Source: Dipylidium caninum
Taxonomy: Eukaryota; Platyhelminthes; Cestoda; Cyclophyllidea; Dipylidiidae
Reading direction: 5' to 3'
Length of the DNA: 64,000 nucleotides
Assembly (NCBI GenBank): GCA_017562135.1
Contig: QEYB01001217.1
Span: forward strand, 744,001 to 808,000
The position numbers and the translations under genes were made by a program. Below, in pieces: positions 50,327-61,026 of the stretch (the stretch's first letter is position 1; the number at the start of each line of letters is the position of its first letter). Under the pieces are notes generated by a model, which was given only the letters and a program-made list of their open reading frames with translations, was not told the DNA's origin and ran no database searches.

Positions 50327-52690
50327 TTTTGATAATATTGAAGTACGACAGCTTTTGTTTTGAGATAAAACCGCAGCGGATTTTAAAGCGTTCTGATGGG
50401 CATAACCTTCAGTACTTTAAACAATATCGTTTATGGGCACATTGCGTGAAGTAAACTTGTTGAATCAAAGGGGTGATTTTCAGACACAAGTGTAAAGGGC
50501 GGGACAGGCGAGGACTCTTATAAGACATGGATTCACAGCTTACTTTGAAATATCATTACCAAAACCAAATATGTTACAATAATAGTTTACTGCGCATTGA
50601 TCTCACAATTTTTCCAATCAAACTTCCTTCAATACGGCTCCATAAGAGTAACGCGAAACCCCTTTAATACGTGATCCATCAAACAGTGCACTGGTAAATA
50701 CGAAGAAAAAATCTTAGGTTTATCAATTCAAGATTATCTATTTTCTCAAAAGAATGCACGGCGGCGCAATTATTAGCAATAAGGAGTCGTGTGCTGGATA
50801 ACTTTACTCACATTAACAAGTTATACCTTGAGTCCATTAACTTTTTACACGGGAGATACGGTGATTGCCAACACGGAATTGATTTTATAATAAAAAAGAA
50901 GGAAGGTAGGATTCACAGGTCAAGATATCGATCGTTCATTTAAGAAAACAATTGAAAATTTTCCTTGCTGCCTTATAGTTATAGCTGGTTCTTGGTTTGA
51001 AAGATTTTGTCACAGACATGCTTAACATTAAAGAAAATGGAATCACACACAGTTATTAAAAATGTTTACTATGATGAAACTAGCTAAAAAAGCTCCCCAT
51101 TTTCATGGACTTTCATGCTCATGTTGCAGAATTCAGCATTCGGTTTCATTTATTTACTTAAAATAAGTCGGACTAATAGAAAATCAAGCATCTTTAATGC
51201 AATTCGGCGCCCAATAAACCTGAAGTAGAGAGAAATACATGTCACCGAATTTGTATATTTATACCAGAATCTGTGCTTTCAATTATATTATCATGATAAA
51301 ATTACATGTTACACAGTATTAAAGTTTGAATGACATTTGAGCCATAATTTGAAAAAATACGAGATTCCAAACCTCTTTCCATTACACTAATTATTTGATG
51401 CTCGGCCTAAATTATTCCAGATGGCATCCTCAACATTATACTATTTTTGATTTATTGACAGGCATAAGGCTTTATCGACCTTAGAGAAACGTTAACCTGC
51501 CTCTTCACAAATCTGCTTACAAAATTATTTTTAGACATTTATAATCATTTTCCTCACAATCATTAGAAACGGTTATCGTTGATGCCTCATGCTATGTCTA
51601 CTAAAATTAAATTGCATGTAATAGCATATGTAATGTAATTGAAGTGAATTCATTCTGTTGTCCTCATTTTTTTATAAGAACACGGCAAACTAAGACAGTT
51701 GCTCGAATGATATTGCAAATAATCATTCATCTACTGATGCAGAGATTCTCATTTGTTTGACATGCAAGATCGGTTAAGTTCTCCAGCTTGTGCTGGCTAA
51801 AGTGTAAATAAAGGCACTATATGGTCTAAGAAAAAGACCTCGTAGACGTAAGCTCTTAAGCAAGAATGTACAGACCGCATGATTCACAGTACAACAAGAT
51901 GCTGTTTGTTGCTATCTAAATAGACTTCGTTCCTCGGCTTTGGATTGCTAATTGTGGGTCATTTTTTACAGAGCGGCTGACCACATCCCTTAGACTCGAT
52001 CACAAGGCGTTATGTTAACAAAAACGTTAACTAGCTACTGACATTGTTGAATCAAGTTAAGTAAAGATTGGATTTTAGCGGATTGTCGTCCATTTTAGAG
52101 AATTTGCCGTCTTAAACTTGCTTAAGCGTGGTCATTATCTTTACCGAGGTGTGATTATCTTGGGGTATTGACGTAATGGACAATTGATGTTAAATGCTTC
52201 CAATGGTATGTAAAATTTGAGATAGACATCCAGATCCTACTCTTTGAGAGGAATGTGCGGAAGTAGCAACGCTACCATCTGGCGCTTCCTCCCTTTTGTT
52301 TGAATGTGAGGGAGTGAGTTTTCCTTAGCCGCTTGCCGTTACTAAACCATAAACGTTCGGGAGACGGGCAGGCTTAGGAATTAACATCTAATCCTCTGTG
52401 ACAACCTCAGATCTGTCATAACTACGGCTTGCTTCCAAAGGGTGTGTATAGGAATGCTGGGTAACTAGAAGCGAGAAAATTTCCACATAATTAACAATGT
52501 ATTCGCTAAGCAACATTACTAAGTTTTTAAAAAACATACAGTATGTGTTGTTAAATCACGGCACTAAGTAAGAACACGCCTTTTATTAGACCCCTTTGGG
52601 AAATAATTTTGAACCTTCGTGTTTTTCTTCACCCTCAAGACGTCATATTTCCAGTTTCGTTTTCCTTTCCCCAGTGCATTCCCTGTTGTC
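50327..52690. other. Divergent intergenic region CK1-alpha / WBP2
   Basis: Upstream regions of both genes. AT-rich, no coding exon seen. Close to WBP2 a strong acceptor-like tract (TTTCCTTTCCCCAG, ending 52674) lies 16 nt before the ATG. Confidence 0.5.
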
Positions 52691-54934
52691 ATGTCTGTAA
52701 ATACGACTCACACTGGGGATGGGCTTGGAATAGTGCTATTTTACGGCGAGAGGTAAATTTGGTTTTCTACCTTACTTTTTCTTAGACTCCTTGTTACGTA
52801 TGACGGGTGCAAGCTTACACTTTCAGGTGTGGGTAACCAGCCGAACGGGAAGTATTCGGGCAGCGCTTACCTTACTTCGCATAGGGTAACCGGATTTGAT
52901 GGTACTTATTGATCCAGGTTGTCTTCCTTTCTAAGGACAAAAGCCCAGCACTCCGGTCTCTAAGCATGCCCTTTGTATACATGAAGCATGTTGCCATTAA
53001 ACAACCTACCTTTGGACCTAACCATATCGAAGGTGTTGTGCGTGCTGAATCGGGCCAGTGGCAGGTAATTATTTAGCCTTTGTCACTTGCTTAATTATAT
53101 GCGCTGATTTGTAACTTCTGTTGATAGGGCGAGGTGCCCTTCAAACTGGTATTCAATTACGGTGGTGCAATTGAGTTCGGGAAAAGTCTCCTTGAGTTGG
53201 GTACCCGGGCGTGTAAGTTGCAGAAGTCGTACAAAATTCCGACGGCGCCGCCAGCATGCGAAATTTACGCCTGTCCTCCTCCGGCTTACACGCCTTTTGT
53301 CGACGACCCGTACTACAACTCGTTCATGCAACCTCATCCATCCTTTGCACCACCCCCAGGTTTAATTTATTTCCTTTTTTGTTATTAGTTTTTTTCGCCC
53401 ACGAATATTTATTTTTTTCTTTCAGCTGACTTCCTATACCAGACTAATTCCCCTCCTCCTTACCCTGGGGCCGTTTCTCCACAATACACCTTGAACCCCG
53501 CGCCTCCACCATATACGGCAACGATGAACGATCCAATGCCGCCGTATCCGACTACTGGTCCTCCAGCTGGTAATTTTACTCATTTAAATGTGTTGTCCCC
53601 TTTATGATGCTATTTCGACTGTCATTAGTTTCATTATTAAATGTGATCACTGGGTTTGGTAGATTAAGGCTTTGAGGTTCTTGGTTGTTCTTCATTTAGG
53701 GTCTTCGAATACTCCTTACCCCCAGACTAACTCTTGTAGTGGTAGGTTGCACTTGTGTTTATGTTAGTGAGCCCTTCTATGCTCTTAGTGAAGTACTTTT
53801 TTGTACCATCTGCGATATAAACTGCACTAAGTACAGTCTATAATGTTGGTGACCTTTCCCTTGTCCTTAAACTCCAAGCAGTTTTGGTTTCAAATTTATG
53901 GAAGCTTGTAGGCCCTCTCAATTGAAAAATGCCAAGTAAACCTTATTGTCTGGTTACCTTCAGGTTAACTTAGCTTTTTGTGGTGTGTTGCATTGTCTTT
54001 ACCTGTCTGACGTCATGTGCACTTTTGTATTAGATGTCTCAGTTATCGCTTTTGCATGGTTTGCAAAGGTGATTTAAGTCGCTCGATATTCACATGGCTA
54101 ATTTACCTTTCTCCTGTGTGAAGGTGTTGGTTTTGATTTGTAGCACTTTAGTAGGTCAATCCGAAATTTCGATTATCCCCTTTCATATAGTTTAGAGCAA
54201 TATTAGCTTTGCATGGATTGCGTGTTTCGAGTTTTTGACAAGTCTATTTTAGGATTTCATGTATAAATGATGATACTTTTCTTAATAATGCGAACTTATC
54301 GAGTCCTTTTTCGCTGGTTATCCCTTTTATGACTCAGTGTCCATACCAGTGTCTTACGAATCTTATTTTTTGCATTGTTGTCAACGGGGGATAGGGTTCT
54401 TTTAGAATCTGGTTATCCAACTTTTGCGACTTCTCACGATAATAAGGTGAAGGCAAAGAAATCCTTAAATGGTCTATGTTGGCTATAAGTCATTGTAATT
54501 GCTCCTTCCACAACCATTTCGTAACCGTACAAAAAGGGCACTTGGCCGCCGTATTCTTCAACAATAATTCTTTTTTTGGTTGCCTTAGGTAAAATCTTTT
54601 TGTGTTTTGATTTAAGTCAGACCTTCTAACCTTCATGCAAAAGTAATTTCATGTAACTTCATACTTGGGTTTATAAACCTGTAATTTCTAATTTTCCTTC
54701 AGTAGACGTATTTCCGGCGCCGTCTTATGCCTAGTTTTGAGTGCGGGAATGTTAGATCGCGTTCATGCGATATGTACAACGATCTCGTTGTATACATATA
54801 TGCTTACTGGCCTTTTTCGTCCTTTAGTCAACACAGGGTACTATTACCCCCAAGATCCTAATACCTTCTACGCCCCACCTTACAGTCAGGCGTCCGCACC
54901 CCCCATGGAACCAGAAGAGAAGAAAAATCTCTAA
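52691..54934 (+). CDS. WBP2: WW domain-binding protein 2 homologue
   Basis: GRAM-domain adaptor whose PPxY motifs bind WW proteins (YAP/Yorkie, NEDD4 family) and which co-activates transcription. Exons 52691-52752, 52786-52885, 52918-53064, 53128-53359, 53426-53569, 53700-53741 and 54828-54934; phases agree, 277 aa (human 261). The GRAM domain covers about residues 10-125: LLVTYDGCKLTL, GSAYLTSHRVVFLSKDK, MPFVYMKHVAIKQPTFGPNH, GEVPFKLVFNYGGAIEFGKS (human YKLTFTAGGAIEFGQR). The P/Y-rich tail has three PPxY motifs: PPAY near 154, PPPY near 190 and PPPY near 207. The last exon ends PMEPEEKKNL, like human YYPPEDKKTQ. Introns 1 and 2 are 33 and 32 nt, exon 6 is only 42 nt, and the last intron is 1,086 nt with an alternative terminal exon inside. 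Confidence 0.93.
54703..54734 (+). CDS. Possible alternative terminal exon of WBP2
   Basis: A polypyrimidine tract and AG at 54701-54702 precede an in-phase segment that would extend exon 6 by VDVFPAPSYA and then stop at 54732-54734. Phase is the same as for the main last exon at 54828. It would replace the conserved C-terminus. It may also be an unused cryptic site. Confidence 0.35.
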
Positions 54935-56444
54935 TATTTTGTTGATTTCTGTCTATTCTCTATCATCGATACTTCGCATTCCTATTCCACTTATCACCTT
55001 CCATTATTACAATTCGTTTTCTTTTAATGTGCTGATTTATTTTTAGCTATTTCCTAAATGTAAATCGGATTGTTTTTCGGTCTCCCCTGTAAAATCGTAT
55101 GGATGGGGTTAGTGTGTTCCTTTGTCAAGGTGTTCGTGATGGTTCCAGTCGTAAATTTTCTTTTGCATCTGTATTTCGTGATAATCCGTTATTCACGTGG
55201 CGCTTAGTTGGGGGCACTGGGTGTTCGCGTAAGTGTAGGTGAAGCAAGTGTGGGATGAATGGAGACTCGGGGACTCTTCCATGTTGTTAGTCCGTCCACT
55301 CGCAATGAACGTCGGGACGTAGTGGTGGGTCATGTGGCATGGTTCTCATTAGGTCACCATGATGTTTATAGGTCACGGCGTCAGGCGCACCAGGGGTTGT
55401 CAGTGCACGTCAGTGGGCTCAGGCGGGTTTCGCCGCGTTATAAGATGCATTTCTTTTTCGTTCAGCCCTGAGTTTAATAAGGACTAATGCCCGACTTGCC
55501 TTTATTTGACTCACGAATGGCTATAGAACTGAGACACTCGCATGCATTTGGAGAAAACACGTTTGTCACAGTCGTGCACTGGTGTGATGTGACTCGTCAC
55601 GACTCACTCGAACTTCGCGGCCTATACACTGGTGTCCCGGAGAAGCCGTGTACGACTCCGGAGTCCCAGAATTTCAATACGATTGTACGATGCGAACTAT
55701 GGAAGAGGAACCGGATGGTCAATAAGTTGGCTGACTGCTCCTAACATTAACATTTGAAAAAATGCCTCCACGATCGTGAAACAACAGCCCGTTGAATTGT
55801 TCTCATCAAATTTTGCTGTCCTGGCATGTAGATTTTGCGGGTTGAGGAGCCGATATCGAGCCTACATAAGTATGCGTAAACGTCTAAAATAGTTTAGCGC
55901 GTTACAATACTTAAATTCACCGAGTTCGTGTGGTTGACGTAGTAACACCAATGCTGGACTGCAGGGAACGGGGCCACTACACACGACTAAAAATTCGGGA
56001 AAATGATGTTCATTATTGAAAAGTGGTACAACTCCACCCACCGAACTACTTAAGTGTATCTTATAGAGGTTGTGTATCTAGAGGGTATCTTTCGCTCCCT
56101 GGTCCGTATTTCAAAAGCATACACGAATACTGCAATCCTCTAAATACGTGACTCCTGAGGCGTTTAAAGGGTAGTCAGTTCATAAGGTATATAAACTTTA
56201 CGGATAGTGGCGTTATTGCCCCGCGACACTTACTCTTACACACAGGTTTCGTGATTCCCGCTTAAACACAGAACGAGCATGCATTTACTGAATTTGGTTC
56301 GATTCAGTTGCCACGGTCTGAATACAAATATTATCCTTATTCTTCAGTTACAAGGAAATAGAAAGCACTTTGAAATAGGGAAATTCAAAAATGCACGGCG
56401 GAAGCAATTGGAATAGCATCAATAACAATTCTCTTAGCCAACAT
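54935..56444. other. Convergent intergenic region WBP2 / MOB2-like
   Basis: 3' flanks of both genes. Two open frames at 55259-55471 and 55487-55744 (+) show no family similarity, and I do not call them. No AATAAA was found close to either stop codon. Confidence 0.5.
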
Positions 56445-57386
56445 TTAGCCTGCGGCTTGCTCGTATACTGATGCATCCCCAACAATCGCCAAAGTAGATG
56501 AAGTAGGAGCGACAGGTATAGAAGCAGGAGGAGTCAGGGGTGGCGAAGGCGCAACAACATTGTTCGTCGCTGTGGGCGTTGGAACAGATACCACCGGAAT
56601 TATTGAAGCGACAACATTTGGCGCAGGAGTTTCCAAAAGACGTAAATGAAAACCGTGAAGAGCTGCAAGTGCCTTGTCCCCTTCTTCAATCAGCTTAAAC
56701 CGTGTAGTGAAGGCGAAAAAGTGTTTAGCGATGGTGTTCATGTGTGCCACCAAATCCAACTGTTCTAAGTGGTCTACGTGTGCTGTATATATGTGGACCA
56801 GACAGAGCAAAAGTTTACGACATATACGAGCAGCTTCCTCCCTTAAATCAGATGGAGAGAAAGCCTGACCTTGTTTTACGGGAAATATCCGCGCAGATTG
56901 AATCGCGTCGTTACACTCGGAGAGTATATGACTAATTACCTGACGAAGTGGTTTTTTAGTCTGCATGAAGAAGTCCGCAACGTCCGCTTCATCGGAAAAT
57001 TTTGGAGGGCTAGTGCTGCCCCCACCTCCACCGCGACAGAAACACATCTCATATAGGGGATCGAAAATGCTGCAGAGATTTTCAACTAATCCGATTGTGT
57101 GAACAGCAATCCATTCGTCCTCTTCCAAAGGATGTTCTGGTTCTATGAGGAAAGGAAAATCAACGGGGGTATTGCCAGTTACAGAGAGGGAGAGTTGCTG
57201 ACGCAAGAATGAGGGTTTAAGATATGGAGGGGACGAAGGCGGTGGCGGAGAGGGGGTTGACTGCAATTCCAAGGGTGTTGATAGGGCGGCACTTGAAGCG
57301 ACGGGACTTGCAACGTTAGGAGATGATGAAGAACTGCTCATCAGTCCACGGCTGACGCCCCGAGCCTTGCCCATCAGCCACTCCAT
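56445..57386 (-). CDS. MOB kinase activator, MOB2-like, with altered zinc site
   Basis: MOB proteins bind and regulate NDR/LATS kinases; MOB2 is the NDR-specific, LATS-inert type. One exon, 313 aa (human MOB2 about 237). The start MEWLMGKARG matches the MOB2 start MDWLMGKSKA. A Ser/Pro-rich insert covers about residues 16-75. The MOB core is about residues 88-245: DEWIAVHTIGLVENL (family EWLA...FF..I), FSPSDLREEAARICRKLLLCLVHIY, TAHVDHLEQLDLVAHMNTIAKHFFAFTTRFKLI. His198 and His203 keep the H-x4-H zinc pair, but the usual C-x4-C is replaced by C115-F-C117 followed by five glycines, and the family YYWYDERGKKVKC-like segment is gone. The C-terminal 70 aa are P/T/V-rich. An acceptor-like GCAG ends 16 nt before the ATG. 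MOB membership is solid; the MOB2 subtype rests on the N-terminus. Confidence 0.8.
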   Translation of the reverse strand: MEWLMGKARGVSRGLMSSSSSSPNVASPVASSAALSTPLELQSTPSPPPPSSPPYLKPSFLRQQLSLSVTGNTPVDFPFLIEPEHPLEEDEWIAVHTIGLVENLCSIFDPLYEMCFCRGGGGGSTSPPKFSDEADVADFFMQTKKPLRQVISHILSECNDAIQSARIFPVKQGQAFSPSDLREEAARICRKLLLCLVHIYTAHVDHLEQLDLVAHMNTIAKHFFAFTTRFKLIEEGDKALAALHGFHLRLLETPAPNVVASIIPVVSVPTPTATNNVVAPSPPLTPPASIPVAPTSSTLAIVGDASVYEQAAG

Positions 57387-59311
57387 TATAATTGGGGTGG
57401 ACCTGCATAAACCGACAGTCTGTTAACAATATGCTTACGTGTTAACGATGCCTCACCAAGTCATGTCGTTTAGTGTTTGGGAAAAATCAAACGAACGAAA
57501 AAAAATGTCACTAAAATAATTTGCAAATATGCCCATGCAGGCATAAAAGATTATTTAGAATGGTTAAATGTGGATGTGAAATGGAAAACGGATATCGCAG
57601 TACCAACTGACCTATTATAACAATCACGTAATGAACTGAAGCACGAAAGAAACGCGTCAGGAAAACGCGAGCATCTAGTTGAGAACGTGGAAAAAATAAT
57701 GTGTAGCGCAAATAAAAAGCAGACTAGTTTCTGAGCTCTCTTAAAAAGTGGTTGTTGAGGCAGCAGTATTTCTTGAAGCACTGCCTTTACCTTCGAATAT
57801 TAAACTCTGAGATCTAAAAGAAATCCGACGTGACCATACCTCACGACGAAACAAAGAGTCGCCCCATCGACTCGAAAACCTTTTCACAACTGTAGTACAT
57901 TTAAACACCATGGTTGCAGTGTTGGACGCTTTTCAAAGATGCGTTTCTCTAAATTTAGTTCAAAGTGACGCGTGCTCTGTTATACAATATCTTCTTTTTC
58001 TTAGGGGCTAACCACTAGCTTTAGTATTTAATTTAAGACATTTTAAGTGTCAAATATCGAACATGATTATCACTTCCTGGCCTCACTAAGGTGAATTCCT
58101 GAATACTGCTACATTTTAACTGGCCTTTATAGAACCAATAAACCCCTAGTGATTACACCTTCGGAAACTTTTATTAAGGTATAGCACTATCGTTTTTGTC
58201 TCGATCTGCCAGGGTCTAACCTTATAATCTCGGTATTCTTAGGATCTCCTATTTGGTTTGCGATCATTTCGCCTCGAGCATCATCCTCTTTCTTAAAAAT
58301 CAGACTTTTATTGGTCCCCTGATCCATTGCGGATTAGGAGGCGTTGACCCCGAATATAAATACTTTCAGTTTTTGTGACAAATGATTTTGTATCTTAGAA
58401 GCATTATAAATAAAAAACTACGACGGTATAGAAGCATAGTTGTAGGGCAAGAACAATGATTAGAAGTGTATGACAATTCTTATTTGCTATACAAGATTAC
58501 CCTTTCAGGTCGCAATTTCACAGAGGGTCCACACCTCGTTGCAACAGCCATGAAGCCGAGACATGCGTCAACCTGGGTAACTAAAAAATAACATTACTTC
58601 TAAGATGGAATAACTTAAAAACTGCTGCTCTTGGTCACATGGTAATATTCACTCCAGGTGTAGCCCCAACTAGCTTGGAGACGGGGGACAATATTGAGAA
58701 ATGTTTAGGAGTTCATGTAACGCCAATATATGCTTAACTGTACCAACTTCCTAGCCCACATTGTCAAGCACCTAGGTTTGATAGCACGTCCAACACTATG
58801 GAGCACAGTAAAATTTCCTGCCTAGTCGCAATGCCAAACTAATTTGCCTTTTCCGTTACACAACCACTGCTCTTTCAATGAAGAACAAGGCTCTGGAAAC
58901 AACAAAAGCAAAGAAAACCTTATAGCTCATGTCAAAAAGTAAGGTGATTAAAGATGAAAAAAGGAAAGAGTTTAAAAGCATCAAATCTTCACGAAGGTCA
59001 AAAGATATGTGAATTATTTGTAAAAGTACACGGCACAAGGATTCCTTAATGAATACAGCTCAAGTGACTAGACATTTTGGCCAGTGAAGAAAGGGCGAGG
59101 ACGGGAACGTACAATGCAGACAGTCAACATGGGCATATTCGACTGGCAGACATGAAGATGTTAGGGGACCTTTACCAAGGAGCTTCGACTTCTATGTAAT
59201 CGCTTTGGAGAGGTTAGAAAGTCTACCCAGAATTCATAATCCTTCTTCCAGACTGTAAATTTTCTGTGCCAATTTCATTTTGTTTTGAATGTATCCGACC
59301 AAGGGGAGGAT
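57387..59311. other. Intergenic region MOB2-like to spectraplakin 3' end
   Basis: Contains the MOB2-like 5' region and the 3' flank of the most distal spectraplakin tail exon, both minus strand. No conserved exon is recognised; short frames at 57511-57781 and 58856-59038 are not supported. Confidence 0.5.
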
Positions 59312-61026
59312 CTAGGATTTCTGAAAATTTTCCGGTTTGGCGATTTTTTTCTGTTTAGGCGAATAGAGCCTCTGTTTGAAATCTCTCGGCAATTGAGATC
59401 TTTCCTGAAGTCCCTCAGCATGAATTTTTCCTTTAGAATCTTTTTGACTGTCACTCGAAAATAATCGTTGAGGAGAAGAGGTTGAATGAGTCTCAGCCTT
59501 CACTGACTCTGAGTCCACCACCTCTTGCCCCCAGGGAGATGTCGGCTTTAATTCGTCGCCTTCATGGTGCTCCAAGATTAAGGATAGGTGGCCGGGAACC
59601 GACTGCTGTTGAGCATCGACATCGTCCACGCGGGAAGTAATAGATGAGTGTTCCCGGTTTGCAGGGAGTTCTGAGACACTACTGTTGGGAGAGATCAGAG
59701 GAGCGGCCGTTTTATCAGGCGACCCAATGGATTCGGTGGGCTGAGGGAGAGACTGGCGTCCTTTTCGACTCGGGGGTTTAACTACCGGAAGAGAGTGGAC
59801 GGATGAAGATGGGGAACTGCGATGCGAGGAGGTCAGAGAATTTCCTTGTCGATGGGAAGTTGACGCTGTAAACAAAAGGAGAGAAGTCACTATCTCACAT
59901 TCTCCTAAGACGTGGAACAAATTTGAATAAAACAAATGCGAATTCTGAACCTACTCCGGCTACCGCTTCATGAGATCCCATTTAAACTCATATTTGTACG
60001 CAAGATAACATTTCAGAAGGTAGCCTGAGAAGCTGGGCCTAATCGCACTATTTCATTTGAAAATGCAAACTCGAAACCCCTCAATGTGCCCTCATGGAAG
60101 AAAAGCATTTTTCTTTTTACTTGATTTGACCTGAATTGGGTTATGCGCCGACATGGCAACAATTTCGGGACCTAGTAATTTTATCATATATATTTTTTTA
60201 AATCCTCCCCACTCCGACCACTATAGCTCACCGCTCAGGCTTACACCACTCAAAACGAAAAGTCAACTCAAATCTAAGAAACCAGCCAGTTGATGTAAAT
60301 TAAATTACGCGTCTAAGATGCAGAATTCTCTGATCACAGTGAGGAAGTTACTAAAACTAGTGGTGAAAGATGTAACTTGAGGTAAAAAGGAGATGTAAGT
60401 GGGTAAGTGTTACGGTACCGCCATTACTGCCAAGCTCACAATAGCTTTGCCACGACAAGTTATGGAGCAACTGACTTTTCTGAGTTCCATACAAGACAAC
60501 TCTAGCATTTGTTCCTCTCTTGATCTCTTGCTACAGTACGACATATTGGGGACACAATTCAGATGTTTTATGCGCAAAGAGGCTCCTTTTCCGTAAGCTT
60601 CGAGGAGAAGACTTACGGAGAGGGGATTTTTCGGGTGGAATGGTCCAAAACTCAGTAATAGAAATATTAAAGGATAATATGGTGGGCAGATGACACTAAT
60701 ATAATAGTGGAGGGTTTCCGACATACCACAAAATGAAAGACTGCTTCGAGAGGAAATTCGGTGACGGTCATTTCTACTGGGCAGAGTCTTTCCGAGGGAC
60801 TGTGTCGATGATGTAGGATTGCGAAAGGTGTCACGAAATACACTTCCATGTGGCTGATTTAATATCGGAATGCTGCCCGAGTGTTCACGGCAGATGGGGT
60901 CAGCACAGGCCATGGACGCCGAACTGCCATCGCGGAAACGAGGGTGGAATTTAAGCATCAAATGGGTCTGATCTTCGGGGAATCCAGCGTTCTTACGCTC
61001 TGACTCGTTGCCGGCCCAAAATGTGG
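59312..61026 (-). CDS. Spectraplakin alternative tail exons, long isoform
   Basis: Exon 61026-60727 has a clean acceptor (GGTTTCAG) and donor (GTATGT) and is open in phase 1 at both ends; it contains [20 protein letters not shown] and SSLSFC. Exon 59865-59312 follows (acceptor TTTACAG) with a Ser/Pro-rich 180-residue tail ([35 protein letters not shown]) ending NFQKS. Phase lets this pair replace exon 61707-61292. Sequence is not conserved with any family I know. Confidence 0.6.
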
